DNA from: Crossaster papposus
Taxonomy: Eukaryota; Echinodermata; Asteroidea; Velatida; Solasteridae
DNA length: 64,000 nucleotides
Reading direction: 5' to 3'
Assembly (NCBI GenBank): GCA_037893245.1
Contig: JBAIAA010000074.1
Location: 1,426,001 to 1,490,000 of the forward strand
Positions 24,401 through 32,700 of the stretch are shown piece by piece; positions within the stretch are counted from its first letter, which is position 1; every line of letters begins with the position of its first letter. Both the position numbers and the translations under genes were made by a program. The notes below the pieces were generated by a model, which worked only from the letters and a program-made list of their open reading frames with translations, was not told the origin of the DNA and did no database searches.

Positions 24401-25978
24401 GCGTCTTTGTGAAATTGGCCTGTTTTGTTTGTATTGCTTGTTTCCCCATGTTTGCTTGGTGTGTTCCCGTGTAAAATCCTGCTTGTTTGTTTGTACCCCT
24501 CTGTGATCTGTGTTTTTTGTAGGCACCCCGACATGCGCTGTCTAACGCCCCTGTTGAACCACCAGCTAACCTCCACCCTCCCCTCTTCGTCACCATCCCT
24601 GTGCAACAGGTACACGGGCACCCCTTCCCCAATGTCCCCTACGCCATCCCCCGCCGGGTCGGTCGGGTCGGTCGGCAGCATGGGCTCCCAGGGTAGCAGC
24701 ATCAACAACAACGGGGACGCCGGTGCCACGTCGTTGCAGCCGTCCTCGTTACCTCAGGTGCAGCTTACCAACAAGCTGACCAACGGTGTGCCCCACATTA
24801 TGTCCTCGCCGGCCAACGTCTCCGTCCCGCAGCGTATTTTCACTATGATGTCCACCTTCATTCAGAACTCCAGCTATGGGTACTACGGCCTGGACTACTG
24901 GGAACAGGCTGACGTTCTGGCTCAAGAAAACATAGGTGGGTAAACCTTCATTTATATAGGGTGGTAAAATACAAATGCAACCTCGTACTTACACTATTCA
25001 GAGACCTACATTTTGTATATACATATATGGATAGGAAATGTTGTTGGAAGGAAAATGATACCAAGGACTTCCGATTCGGTTCAGTAGTTTTGATTCCAGA
25101 GCCATTTTTGTGAACCAAAGTCAGGAGCTCTAATTAGGATTAGCGCACAGTGAACATCCAAGCCCCCAAAAAAACTTGACCTTTGCTTACAAAATGGCGC
25201 TAAAATCCAACATTTCCAAGCCAAACACGTCAATCGTTGAGGTCTCTAAACAGTGGAAGTGTAAGGTTGCATTTATTTTTACATGTATAGGTTCCTATCC
25301 TTAAAAGTAAGAAATTGGACTTCTACCTCAAAAACACTGATCTATTAGGCCACACCCACCTTAGCAACTGCCTAGCGACGTGGCGCACGCCTTGCCGCAA
25401 TTTTCTTTATTTTTTTCAATGACATATTTAAATGGGGTGTACACTATGAGATTTCGGACTTTACTTCCTTTTTTTTTTTTTTCATTTAAACAATTTAAAA
25501 TAGAAGACAAAATGAAATCGAACCTATAAAATTCCGGATCTTATTTTCCTTTTCAAAAAATCCTCCAAAGCCGCAAATTAGAAGAACAAAATTGAACTTA
25601 AAAAAAAAGGAACGTGAAAGATTCGAACACTAAACCTCCAATCTCTACGCCATGCACTGTATAAACTGTTATTTAACTGAGCTGTCAAAATGCTTGGCTG
25701 AAGATATGAATTCATTGCATTATATACGTACCTATATTATATACGTACGTATATTAAAAGTATTGTAGAGGACACTCAACAATCTATCGTTCAGCACTTG
25801 CCTTTACCACCGAGCTCGTCATCGTTAGATCTTAACACCCTTCCTCTTTCTCATTTTCCCGGCAGAGTTTTTCCAGGAGTTGGACTGCGAGTTTGGTCAC
25901 CTCACCTTGCACAGCAGCACCCTGGACCTGGTCCACTACGCCAGACTTGGTCTGAGGCAACTCAAGAGTGAGACGTGA
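2800..25978 (+). CDS. AFF: AF4/FMR2 family protein (AFF4/lilliputian-like), 3' part of gene, 10 exons
   Basis: The join is 2800-2947, 4298-5620, 6743-6837, 7601-8179, 15908-15974, 19324-19463, 20516-20590, 21300-21449, 24523-24935, 25866-25978. It gives about 1034 residues with no internal stop and GT/AG at every junction. AFF proteins are nuclear, intrinsically disordered scaffolds of super elongation complexes that bind P-TEFb, ELL and AF9/ENL. In order the sequence shows an acidic/Ser-rich stretch (2813-2947), a SLMVKL motif (5366-5383), a KRRKK basic cluster (about 7760), a poly-Ser tract, and the C-terminal homology domain from QQFTADSYLAE (15908) to the end. That domain contains KKLKHQADAQ, ALSFILCGNAME, a TGTPSPMSP linker and DYWEQADVLAQEN. 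The N-terminal P-TEFb-binding region is not in the window. Vertebrates have four paralogues (AFF1-4); invertebrates usually have one, so no numbered symbol is assigned. Confidence 0.93.
3076..3240. repeat. GCTAAGCA-type inverted-repeat element, diverged copy
   Basis: Contains 'cttgctaagcat' at the left and 'cacttagcagttctgtgaaatt' at the right, an imperfect inverted arrangement shared with copies at 3852-4078, 8640-8885, 24177-24422 and 60989-61080. It probably belongs to an old non-autonomous DNA element family. Confidence 0.6.
3852..4078. repeat. GCTAAGCA-type inverted-repeat element
   Basis: Begins 'ggtccaatttcatggctctgc' and ends with 'agctccatgaaatttgcccc', which is close to the reverse complement of the start. 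The interior repeats 'gctaagca' and 'cttagcat'. Same family as 24177-24422. Confidence 0.7.
4298..5620 (+). CDS. AFF: AFF-like exon B: long disordered central exon with SLMVKL motif and a coding 9-nt repeat
   Basis: A 441-codon exon, phase 0 at both ends, from acceptor 'aaaaccag' to donor GAG|gtttgt. The N-terminal part has KSYNLHDLINKKITEGKK. The middle is rich in Lys, Ser, Pro and Thr, typical of the disordered AFF centre. GIPSLMVKLNLALINRVP (5354-5407) resembles the short conserved leucine-rich motif in AFF paralogues. Directly after it a run of 9-nt units encodes Gly-Leu-Pro repeats (about 5400-5470). The exon closes with VHKRKQEDLDE, a small basic cluster. Compositional bias makes alignment outside the motif uncertain. 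Confidence 0.9.
5400..5477 (+). repeat. In-frame 9-nt minisatellite encoding Gly-Leu-Pro repeats, with a hairpin at its end
   Basis: Units GGTTACCTG/GGTTGCCTG repeat about seven times inside the coding exon and keep the frame. The last unit runs into an inverted copy, so 5453-5477 reads GGTTGCCTGGG-CGA-CCCAGGCAACC, a perfect 11-bp stem. Confidence 0.9.
5621..6742. other. AFF-like intron, no recognised features
   Basis: 1122-bp phase-0 intron. I see no exon, RNA gene or clear repeat in it. Confidence 0.6.
6743..6837 (+). CDS. AFF: AFF-like exon C: short Lys/Ser-rich exon
   Basis: 95-nt exon between acceptor 'cgcctcatag' and donor AATGA|gtaagt, 31 codons plus two bases. It encodes DPVKESVCKKPKSESSGKSS and a following Arg/His/Glu-rich tail. 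The frame agrees with both neighbours. The composition suits the disordered basic part of AFF proteins but has no diagnostic motif. Confidence 0.75.
6838..7600. other. AFF-like intron with a dispersed CCTCAATCCTGCAA motif
   Basis: 763-bp phase-2 intron. Between about 7100 and 7280 the phrase 'cctcaatcctgcaa' or a close variant occurs four times at irregular spacing, a decayed tandem repeat. Nothing else is recognised. Confidence 0.6.
7601..8179 (+). CDS. AFF: AFF-like exon D: basic nuclear-targeting cluster and poly-Ser tract
   Basis: 579-nt exon from acceptor 'ctgtcgttag' to donor GAAAG|gtagga, entered and left in phase 2. It encodes two Arg-rich patches (LDRRRPIERRG and TKRRKKTAND). The second is a plausible nuclear localisation signal. 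A Ser/Gly tract follows, built from AGC/AGT/GGT codons (7797-7894), then a Pro-rich and polar stretch ending DRQPIGLQFEER just before the C-terminal homology domain. AFF proteins carry a similar basic and Ser-rich region at this place. Confidence 0.88.
7797..7894 (+). repeat. Coding AGY/GGY trinucleotide repeat (poly-Ser/Gly)
   Basis: A run of AGC, AGT, GGC and GGT codons encodes about 30 residues of almost only Ser and Gly. The interrupted codon pattern suggests an ageing, fairly stable trinucleotide repeat. Confidence 0.9.
8284..8639. mobile_element. 356-bp MITE with AATT duplication, nested in a GCTAAGCA-type repeat
   Basis: The ends are near-perfect inverted repeats: 'cgagcgattcacaat' on the left and 'attgtgaatcgcccg' on the right. 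AATT is present on both sides (8280-8283 and 8640-8643). The outer sequence joins 'gggccaatt' to 'acatggagctgct', the start of the GCTAAGCA-type repeat, so the insertion is clearly nested. Confidence 0.75.
8640..8885. repeat. GCTAAGCA-type inverted-repeat element (left end cut by the 8284-8639 insertion)
   Basis: Runs from 'ttacatggagctgctagg' to 'agctcaatgaattgggtc', with internal 'gtgctaagcatgac' and 'tgcttagcatgg'. Its first bases lie left of 8284. Confidence 0.7.
9363..9398 (+). repeat. Poly-C run, 36 bases
   Basis: The longest uninterrupted C run in the window, inside an AFF intron. It can form i-motif/G-quadruplex structures and may be mis-sized in assembly. Confidence 0.95.
10427..10668 (-). 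mobile_element. TTAA-flanked MITE (CCAGTTCGCGCCGG family)
   Basis: 242 bp bounded by TTAA, with terminal inverted repeats CCAGTTCGCGCC / GGCGCGAACTGG. TTAA duplication and short inverted ends are the hallmark of piggyBac-type elements, so this is probably a piggyBac-mobilised MITE. Other copies: 12746, 19596, 20069, 23575, 27370, 29519 and 63672, plus a fragment near 57862. Confidence 0.85.
10944..11671. mobile_element. Two TTAA MITEs (AGGTAGGATACACCATT family) fused head to head
   Basis: Copy one is 10944-11311 and copy two is 11308-11671 in opposite orientation; they share one TTAA. The outer ends are 'ttaaaggtaggatacacc' and 'ggtgtatcctacctttaa'. The arms share phrases such as 'gatatcctgtaatt' with their complements, so the pair could form a long hairpin. 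No reading frame for a transposase. Confidence 0.8.
12465..12632. repeat. Fragment of the AGGTAGGATACACCATT MITE family
   Basis: Shares 'aaccggcatcgggcagttgt', 'ggatatctagcgcaatcatt' and 'ggatgcctagaat' with complete copies, but both ends are missing or decayed. Confidence 0.65.
12746..12935 (+). mobile_element. TTAA MITE (CCAGTTCGCGCCGG family), internally deleted
   Basis: The left end 'ttaaccagttcgtgccgga' is clear. The right end is degraded ('ggcgcgactgttttaa'). About 190 bp against 242 in full copies. Confidence 0.75.
14028..14413. mobile_element. AGGTAGTATACACCATT MITE
   Basis: Left end 'aaaggtagtatacaccattt' and right end 'accaatggtgtatactacct', followed by TTAA on the right. The left TTAA is mutated. 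The interior matches copies at 10944, 27773 and 39410. Confidence 0.8.
15107..15430. repeat. Interspersed repeat copy 2 (CCAACAGAGTCCAACT-type)
   Basis: Uninterrupted counterpart of 1266-2300, with 'gcctgctaaatccaacagag', 'aactcactgggttgttggg' and 'ttggatcctgttagatcctg' in the same order. Confidence 0.7.
15908..15974 (+). CDS. AFF: AFF-like exon E: start of the C-terminal homology domain
   Basis: 67-nt exon from acceptor 'ttaattttacag' to donor CACAG|gtagtg; the first base completes a Ser codon. It encodes QQFTADSYLAEGKKLKHQAD and AQ. The AFF C-terminal homology domain begins with a closely similar segment carrying a KxLKHxADA core, which makes this exon strongly diagnostic despite its size. 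Confidence 0.92.
15975..19323. other. AFF-like intron, 3.3 kb, few recognisable features
   Basis: Phase-0 intron. A minus-strand open frame at 18168-18542 resembles no family I know and is not called. A C-rich run lies near 16320. No clear mobile-element ends were found. Confidence 0.55.
19324..19463 (+). CDS. AFF: AFF-like exon F: C-terminal homology domain helices
   Basis: 140-nt exon from acceptor 'tgatctgcacag' to donor ATCAA|gtaagt. It encodes SDKNVKALTYFDAALSFILC followed by GNAMEND and AITMYSDTCDIIK. The ALxFxxCGNAME core and the MYSxT motif are characteristic of the helical AFF C-terminal homology domain, which supports homo- or heterodimerisation of AFF scaffolds. Confidence 0.95.
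19596..19838 (+). mobile_element. TTAA MITE (CCAGTTCGCGCCGG family)
   Basis: 243 bp, TTAA at both ends, with left arm 'ccagttcgcgccggatgacg' and right arm ending 'gagatgaactgg'. A short extra segment around 19680 appears to duplicate the 'gagcaaggcc' phrase. Confidence 0.85.
20069..20310 (-). mobile_element. TTAA MITE (CCAGTTCGCGCCGG family), inverted
   Basis: 242 bp. The left TTAA has mutated to TGAA and the right TTAA is intact. Opposite orientation to the copy at 19596. Confidence 0.85.
20516..20590 (+). CDS. AFF: AFF-like exon G: C-terminal homology domain
   Basis: 75-nt exon from acceptor 'tctggtgcag' to donor TTATG|gtgagt. It encodes FILKFKGHLNQD-type sequence (here FILKFKGSHLNQDALSMDKK, then LAVL). 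Both split codons join cleanly (Lys before, Cys after). It fits the segment preceding the LCxRCLxLLY motif in AFF proteins. Confidence 0.92.
20591..21299. other. AFF-like intron, no recognised features
   Basis: 709-bp phase-2 intron with 'cacacgtggtg' and 'tgtccacagtacg' phrases of unknown meaning. No clear element ends. Confidence 0.55.
21300..21449 (+). CDS. AFF: AFF-like exon H: C-terminal homology domain core
   Basis: 150-nt exon from acceptor 'ttgttcaatag' to donor TCAAA|gtgagt. With the previous exon it encodes CHRCLGLLYMKMFKMKKANG, then MKLAKVLGEHFRNSSKTQQA and QAPLSWSSSK. The RCLxLLYxxMFxxK and FxNSSK motifs are diagnostic of AFF family C-termini. Confidence 0.95.
21596..22147. mobile_element. 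hAT-like non-autonomous element rich in GACTCGAGTCGAGTC repeats
   Basis: The ends are CAGAGCTGTAA on the left and TTACAACTCTG on the right; a CAGAG start is typical of hAT ends. The flanks GGTTAGGG and CATTAGGG match at 6 of 8 positions, as expected for an aged 8-bp duplication. Inside are four 23-bp tandem units (about 21630-21725) and many GAGTC/GACTC motifs. It has no transposase frame. Confidence 0.75.
22395..23023. mobile_element. 629-bp element with 29-34-bp terminal inverted repeats
   Basis: The left end 'tgtgatctgtcaccacaaaa' continues to 22428. The right end at 22990-23023 is its reverse complement with about two mismatches. It is inserted at the SINE phrase 'gagccat...ttggctcgg'. 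No coding frame; superfamily uncertain. Confidence 0.75.
23453..24026. mobile_element. TTAA-flanked element (AAAGGGACAGTATACC ends), host of a second MITE
   Basis: Left end 'ttaaagggacagtatacc', right end 'ggtatactgtaactttaa'. The complete 243-bp CCAGTTCGCGCCGG-family MITE at 23575-23817 interrupts it. Confidence 0.75.
23575..23817 (-). mobile_element. TTAA MITE (CCAGTTCGCGCCGG family), nested
   Basis: 243 bp with TTAA at both ends and inverted ends 'ccagttcgcgccgg' / 'cagcgcgaactgg'. It lies inside the 23453-24026 element, so it inserted later. Confidence 0.85.
24177..24422. repeat. GCTAAGCA-type inverted-repeat element
   Basis: Begins 'gggggcaattttatgaagct' and ends 'gtctttgtgaaattggcc'. 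It has internal 'tttgcttagcac', 'catgctaagcaa' and 'accaggttcccagcc'. It lies 100 bp before the next AFF exon. Confidence 0.7.
24523..24935 (+). CDS. AFF: AFF-like exon I: Ser/Pro/Gly linker and last conserved block
   Basis: 413-nt exon from acceptor 'gttttttgtag' to donor CATAG|gtgggt. The first third is variable and Ser/Leu-rich. It then encodes TGTPSPMSPTPSPAGSVGS, a Gly/Ser-rich linker that AFF proteins carry inside the C-terminal domain, a Gln/Asn-rich insert, VSVPQRIFTMMSTFIQNSS and GLDYWEQADVLAQEN. The last two blocks match the VxxPQRIxxM and YDYWExADxLAxEN pattern of the family. Confidence 0.95.
24936..25865. other. AFF-like intron with a diverged repeat
   Basis: 930-bp phase-1 intron. 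About 25040-25330 shares phrases ('gattcggttcagtagtttt') with 41785-41850, suggesting an unnamed interspersed repeat. Nothing else is seen. Confidence 0.5.
25866..25978 (+). CDS. AFF: AFF-like terminal exon J with stop codon
   Basis: From acceptor 'ttcccggcag' to TGA at 25976-25978. With the split Glu codon it encodes EFFQELDCEFGHLTLHSSTL, then DLVHYARLGLRQLKSET-stop. The EFFxxLD, LHSS and LVxYxRxGLxxL patterns are the canonical end of AFF proteins, so the C-terminus is complete. Confidence 0.95.
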
Positions 25979-26250
25979 CTCCTACCGTCCGACTGAAACG
26001 GAAAATTGTTCCATTCCCGCCTGGTCATCAGCTGACCTCACGAAGAACGGCGCTTGAACCAATTTCAGTCAATTTCAGAAAATCGTCCACAGTTATTTTT
26101 TTTGTTTGGGGGTGGGGGTTCACCGTGGCACCTTGTATCCTTAGTTGACTTTTTAGTGAGAGGCTAATTGTCCTAAGTTGGTGTCGGTGCTTTGGTACCA
26201 GACGCATAACCCCCCACCTGGTAATAAAGATGCTGGTAACTGCGACAATT
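25979..26250 (+). other. Probable AFF-like 3' untranslated region with AATAAA
   Basis: The sequence after the stop contains AATAAA at 26223-26228, a plausible polyadenylation signal about 245 bases downstream. Another AATAAA lies at 26581, but inside the hAT-like insertion. No transcript evidence is available to choose between them. Confidence 0.5.
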
Positions 26251-26268
26251 GCACGTTATTTGTGAGGT

Positions 26269-26704
26269 ATGGCTGTTTCGAATAAATCAAATATTCGAAT
26301 ATCAACTGAATATTCAAATAGCAGTTTGCTGGTTTGAATATTCGTGGGCCGGTACTACACATCGCATAATGTTTTGTGCTTTTAGAGAAGAGGTATTTTG
26401 TCGCAGAGCTTGATGAATCCCGGGAGCCAGAAGGCGCCGGGACAATGCTGCCAGGGCTCCTGGTAACCAGAGTTTTCTGTGCTATAACAACTGTATATTT
26501 TTTCAGAGAATCAAACTTAATAATCACGTACCAGAAAGTTACACAGATCACCAGGTGCAAGCAACAAATATTCACCCACAAATAAAGTTTAATATCATCG
26601 CCATTCAGTTAATTCGTATTCCTGAAATCCCAACAATTTTTTTTTCAAAATAAATGCAGTTTTGAATATCAAATAATAAATTATTCGAAAATGAATAGCC
26701 CTAT
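26269..26704. mobile_element. hAT-like non-autonomous element just beyond the AFF-like 3' end
   Basis: The right end, read inward, is ATAGGGCTATTC; the left end is ATGGCTGTTTCG. Both continue into AT-rich 'attcgaat' sequence. The flanks TGTGAGGT (26261-26268) and TGTGAGGG (26705-26712) agree at 7 of 8 positions, consistent with an 8-bp hAT duplication. Confidence 0.7.
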
Positions 26705-26914
26705 TGTGAGGGGTTGTGGCAAAATTAGACGGAACTGGACAGAAGTTGAAATGAGGGGTTGGCAGGTGTCAGGAAATACTGTTTGTTTCGCTTCAATCGG
26801 ACATTTTGTGGACAAGTTGTGGCTATTTAAGAATTGCATTAATCAACAAGTCGAAAAGGTAAAATACTGAAGTTTCGCATATACTTTGGTATACTTGAAA
26901 AGGAAAGATATACC

Positions 26915-27130
26915 CAGCATGATATGATACCGAGAGATTCCCCCTTTTAACCCCCATACCTATACACTCTCTAGACTATTGTTACCTAATGCACCCCTCC
27001 CCCTAAAAACCTTTAAAAAATCCTGATATTATCAGAATGCTGTGGTTTAAAACCACAGTATTCCGCAAGCACAATGACCACCTCAAAGGAGGGGTGGTTT
27101 CTCCGTCTCATAAATTGCTTTATATGAAGA
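26915..27130. repeat. Interspersed repeat (CTAGACTATTGTTACCTAA-type)
   Basis: Shares 'ctagactattgttacctaa', 'acaatgaccacc' and 'ttgctttatatg' in the same order with 40744-40945, and a fragment with 36305-36360. Class unknown. Confidence 0.6.
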
Positions 27131-27369
27131 AAGATGCCAATAGTTTCCCCTTAAAAACACTTTTATTATCTGACTATTATAATATTTCTTTACAAGTATG
27201 GTTAGTAGATATATCAGATTATAAATATTGAAAAAGGAAATTACTCCCATGTTATTTAACCCTCATCTCTACTAAGCCCTGTGCCCAGTTCCATTTCATT
27301 TTCCCAGAATGCCTCGCATAATGTCGTTGCTTCCTTTGTCACAAAAACAGAATGTGTCGCCCGCAGACT

Positions 27370-27578
27370 TGAACCAGTTCGCGCCGGATGACGTATATAA
27401 ACACAAAGTTTTCCCCAGATTCAAAACAGGTGACGCATAAAAACGTCACGAGCAAGGCCGCAAATGTCTGTCAGCAGCGAGCAAGGCCAGAAATGCGTGG
27501 GTGTGCTTCCCGGTACCATCGGCCTGAACCCGCCTCGGATCGAGTTTCGTTAAAAATAATCCCGCGCGAACTGGTTAA
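27370..27578 (+). mobile_element. TTAA MITE (CCAGTTCGCGCCGG family), short copy
   Basis: 209 bp. Left TTAA mutated to TGAA, right TTAA intact, and a deletion near the right end compared with 242-bp copies. Confidence 0.85.
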
Positions 27579-27772
27579 ACAAACCAAAAAGTAATAAACC
27601 AATATCTTGAGCCAACTGCATATTGTGTCCTCCACCCCAGGGAGATAGAGAGAGTGACACAAAGACAAGTTGGCAACAAACTCATTTGTAAATTGGGATC
27701 ACTCACAGGTTGAGCAAATCTCTAATTGCAGTAACATCTCGGCCTTCTTGTATACAAGTGGTTTAAAGGTAG

Positions 27773-28119
27773 TATACACCATTGGTCATTGCTTGAATTA
27801 TCATGAATGAGTAGATTTGGGGGATTGTATTTTATAGTAAATATCGTTTAACTGAGCTGTCCAAAGTTTTACAATCATGGATGCCGAGAAAAACACAAAA
27901 AACAACGGTTTGTTTCAACTGGCGTCGAGCAGTTATTCTTATGTTATCTTTGTTTTTTTCATTATAAAATTATTTTTTTCGGAATAATTACAGGATATCT
28001 AGCGCAATCATTTTGCTGGATGCCTAGAATCAACATTTACTTTCAAATGAGTAAGATATTTCTTAATAATTCGGTAGTAAATATTTTTGATATCTGCAAA
28101 TGGTGTATCCTACCTTTAA
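27773..28119. mobile_element. TTAA MITE (AGGTAGTATACACCATT family)
   Basis: 347 bp between TTAA sites, with ends 'aaggtagtatacaccattgg' and 'aaatggtgtatcctaccttt'. Complete copy of the family seen at 10944 and 14028. Confidence 0.85.
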
Positions 28120-29518
28120 ACATTAGGTTATGATCACACAACTTGGATCTTGCACATAGTTAGAAGTACATGTACCCCTAATTAACAACTCTGCCCACGA
28201 CGTTGACAGACGACCTGTATGTTGGACCCCTATTTATTACGAAAATCAGTAGCCCAAATTGGTTCCTGTGGCTACAAAAAGTATGATGTTTTAATAGTAT
28301 CGTGACATATAATCCCCAAATAGAATAAAGCATGTAATATATTGATATATTTTAATAATTCCTAAATTATTTTGCATAGGTTTTTTGTTTTTGTTTTTTT
28401 GGTAGCTTGTTAATACATATTTTGTGAAGAGCTAGTCATTCCACACTGCTCCATTAAGTATTTCAGATCACGAGCAGTCTCTTATAGAAATTGAACAACC
28501 ATGTTCCATTGTTTTTTAGTTCCTTTCATAGCATTTTTAAATGAATTTGTCGCTGAATTTAATTCAAATTCAACCGCCGGCTATGTATTTTAAAGATCAT
28601 ATACAACATTTGCTTTTGCAAGGGGGCAAAAAAGCTTAGTTTTTTTCTCCAATGATGGGATATTAATACAAAATTCCACCATGATTTTACAGGAATATTC
28701 ACTTACAGTCCAGTTAATTTTTTTTTTTAATTTTTTTTTTGTATATTATCTATAAAGTACATCTGGGGAAAACCAAAATTGATTAGGGTGGGGGGAAGTA
28801 TTAACAAAAATTTTAAGAAACGACTGTTAGCATGAGCGGTTTTAGTTTGCTCTGGGAAAGCTGCATAATTTGCATAATTTATTGCCAAACTTAAACAGCC
28901 AAGTGTTTGGAAGCCAGCACATATATAAACCGGCACGTCGTTTGTGTGTTCCAAGTGTGTCTCGCACGTACGTCGTTCATATTCTCCTAAAACTCTCTTT
29001 AAAAGTGCACTGTCGAATTGTCAATCGTGTCACGCTATGGTTATATAGCGAAGATGATGAATATAGTATAGAGACTTTATATTATGCAGAGTGGTGATAT
29101 ATATGAATTGTAATATATTTATTCTTTGATATTTTGCTAAAATTAGTAAATACAATTAATTCTGCCCTTCCAGACAAAATGTGTACGGCTATGAGTTGGC
29201 AAAGGTTACGGTAACATTTATTGGGAACCCACCAAATTTCCATGGAGAGAGTAAGAGAAATTTCCCATCAAGGTCCGCGTAAAAAGGTGCTCAGATCTTC
29301 GTTATAAAATTACAAATTTTTTAATGAACATTTTTTTGACAGAAAAAAAGAAATACCCACTGGTAATGTTTAAGTATTCATTGCTAATTATCAATTCTAA
29401 TTCTAATTATCCATTTTAAAGCAGCTGTTTCTAAACAAAATAAAAATATAATAAACGCCAACCAAAATACTTCAGTTGTACTTCCACGAGCTACACTTGG
29501 TAATGTACATAAATCATG

Positions 29519-29760
29519 TTAACCAGTTCGCGCCGGAGGACGTATATACACGCAAAGTTTTCCCCAGATTCAAAACGGATGACGCATAAACACGTCACGA
29601 GCAAGGCCGGAAATGTCTGTCAGCCGCGAGCAAGGCCAGAATTGTGTGGGTGTGCTTCCCGGTACTATCGGCCTGAACCCGACTCGGATCGAGTTTTGTT
29701 AAAAATAATCTTGCGCCTCGGTTCGGTGATGTTAAAATAATCCCGGCGCGAACTGGTTAA
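29519..29760 (+). mobile_element. TTAA MITE (CCAGTTCGCGCCGG family), complete
   Basis: 242 bp with intact TTAA on both sides and well-preserved inverted ends, among the best copies in the window. Confidence 0.88.
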
Positions 29761-32700
29761 GACCGATAATATAATAACAATTGACCCAATAGTGTTAGTA
29801 TATTTTACTACACTATCAGTCAATCTGTTGTTACATTATCGATTAGTGATACATTATCAGTTGGTTAGTACAATATCAGTTGTAACAGGCAGTAATTTAA
29901 CTTGGATTTCATGGTATTATGTCTCACAGCCGATTTCACCAAAGAGTGTGTATCTATTGCGCCTTGCGCAGGACTTAAGCAAGTTAAAGCAACACGTTTA
30001 TTGTGCAGCTGCAACGTATTATCAATTTTCGTTTAACAACATTTTAATAATATAATCATCTTTGATGTATAACAGTTTTGTCCGACTTTCTTTTAAAAAA
30101 ATTGCAGCAAAAGTCACAAGATAAATTGTGTCGCAAGTAAAGTAGCAATTCGTTTACTTCAAACACAAAGCTGAGAGTGTCGTGTATGAGCCCTGAAGTT
30201 GAAATTGTCATTTTAATAAACTGAAAGGTTGCGCAACATAAAATGTTGGGCAACTTTTAGGCAATAAATTGTGACACAAGTGGACTTGCAGCTACTAAAT
30301 TATGTTTTGTGAAATTGGCTGGATGTTCACTATCCCAGACAATGTCTAGGAAAGCGTTCCCAAGAAACCTGTGAACTATCCAAATGAACATCTGGAGTGC
30401 TCTTATAAGTATAAGATGGATTTTCAAAATTATTCTTTTATAACTTGTCAACTTACTATGTTGGTATAGGGGCAAAGTGGGATTTCTCAACAAGATCTGA
30501 AAACTTACTTAAAATGCCATCGTGAAGTACTTCATATAAAATTTTAAAAACAAGATAATGTGAACAATTTAAATTTCGCTTTTTTTTTTATAAACAAAAA
30601 ATGAATAAGAGGCCTTTAAATAAAATTAAACTTGTTGAATTTGGAGAAACTAAAAAAGTATATAAATTTACATAACCTTAAGTATATAATATGAAATCTC
30701 AACAATAAATAAATAAATACATTAACTTTAATACCTTGTCTGGTCCAAACGTTGTACTTAAAAAATGTGAATAGCCCCCTCACCAGGAAGTAGAAAGTGA
30801 ATTGAAAATCTATAAAGTGCCTGTATCTACAACAACAACTAATTATTATGAAATTGGACAGTTTTTGTGTCTCTAAAAAAAATCCAATCAATGGTTACGA
30901 TCATGTTTCCCTAAATGCCTGTAATTCTAACTTAGAAAAACAAAACAAATGGCCTTAAATTTGAATTTAAATATTCTTCGTTTGTTAAATTTAACAACAA
31001 ATCTTGTTATAAAGACAACACACCCTTTTTTTAATTATTTAATTTTGTGTTTATAAATTAATTAATTTGTTATTAATTATATTCCCCTTTTTGCGGGGGG
31101 GGGGGGTAGTTTTCAGTCCAAATTCTGAATGATTTTAGACATTGAATTGTTGCAATTGAAATGCAGTGAATTGAAATAGAAGACAAACAATTTCAAGAGT
31201 TTTCCTGGGGAAAAAAACACCTGCCTCATTCGTATTTTGTTTTAAAAAGCCCGGATGGGAAGCTAGTTTATTTTTCTACTTGGCCTGAGATAGTGCACGT
31301 TTCATCCCAATTCTTTGCAACTGTTAAACAGTTCATTTAGGGTGTGAACAAAACACCATAAAACATTATCACAAACACGCGCAAACATGGAAATGTCAAT
31401 ATTTATTAAACAATTATTGTGACTTTGAATTTCAGTTATTTTGTGGCCTGCAGAGTGCGCACAAACCACATACAACTATACTCAAAGTAACGTTTTTTTG
31501 TTTTTTTGTATTTTGGTCAGCAAATGGAAATAGATAATTAATCCTAGTGTGTGTAAAATCCTATTATACAAAATCGAACTGTTGGGGTTAATTAATGTGG
31601 AGCAGTACTTCTCTGTTCTAAAGTTAATTTGTTGCTAAATAAATTGGTTAATATATATTTTATTATTATAATTGTTTTAATTTTTTACGTTTACTCGCAA
31701 ACTAGGATTTATCTTTCTCAATACGAATCCTGAATGACATACATGTAGAGCAGTGCGTTTGGTGCGTCATCTTGAAAAAATGCAGTCCAGAAATTACTTA
31801 CGATGTTATAATAATCTACGAAGATAAACATATTTATGCATAGATCTAACTTTGAACTTTCTTGACCGATATTTGTAAGGGAACATTCCTGTAATGATTG
31901 GTTAACGAGAGGCCAACGAATTGTCTGTAGAAATTGAAGTGACCATTAACTTTGGTATTATTTATTATTATTTTTTTTTATTTTTTTTTTATTTGAAGAA
32001 AGCAAGGAATCCTTTTTTTTTGGGGGGGGGACTGTAAGGTAGTTCTGCATATATTAAACAGCAGAAATAACACTGGGGGTACAGATGTGCTTAGATATTC
32101 TTTTGTGATTACTGTATATTTATTGAAGAAAAGAGTTACTGAGAAAGTGTTAATAAGCGAATACACAAGGTTTCTGGACATGAAAATAATGCCTTTAGAG
32201 AAGGTTATTTTGATGAAACTTCAGGCAATGGGATATAATTGATGAATCTATATTAGTCTGTACAATATGAACATATGATATTATATACTGCCAAACTGTA
32301 TTTAACATGTTAACGGTGTACGACAAATGCCGACAACGCTATTACTTCAGTTGCCTTGCCACGTAATTTTGTAACGTCAGAAAAACGTTTCAAAAACAAA
32401 TTGTACATTATGAATTTGTGTGCCGATGTTTGACGTCATTTTTCCGCTGTGACCTCGAGGTTAACACAAAGGTTTAACAAAGCGAGAATATCCTATTGGT
32501 CTGATTTTAATAGTCGATGGTTGTATTTTCACGCTTTGGAGTCTCATTGCAATTGCTAACCTGTTTTTTTTTCGTTTTTTTCTAACTTCTTCACAGGCAC
32601 TGATTTTCTGTTTCCTAACATTTGTCCATAATTATTTTGCTCAAGCAACCATGTTTTGTTTGTGCTAAAAATAGTTTTAATGCTTAATCATGCCACGTTG

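Larger units (their letters stand above)
21450..24522. other. AFF-like intron, 3.1 kb, a stack of nested mobile elements
   Basis: Phase-2 intron. It contains a tRNA-type SINE broken by a hAT-like insertion (21596-22147) and by a second inverted-repeat element (22395-23023). Further on are a TTAA element (23453-24026) with another inside it (23575-23817), and a GCTAAGCA-type repeat (24177-24422). Confidence 0.75.
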
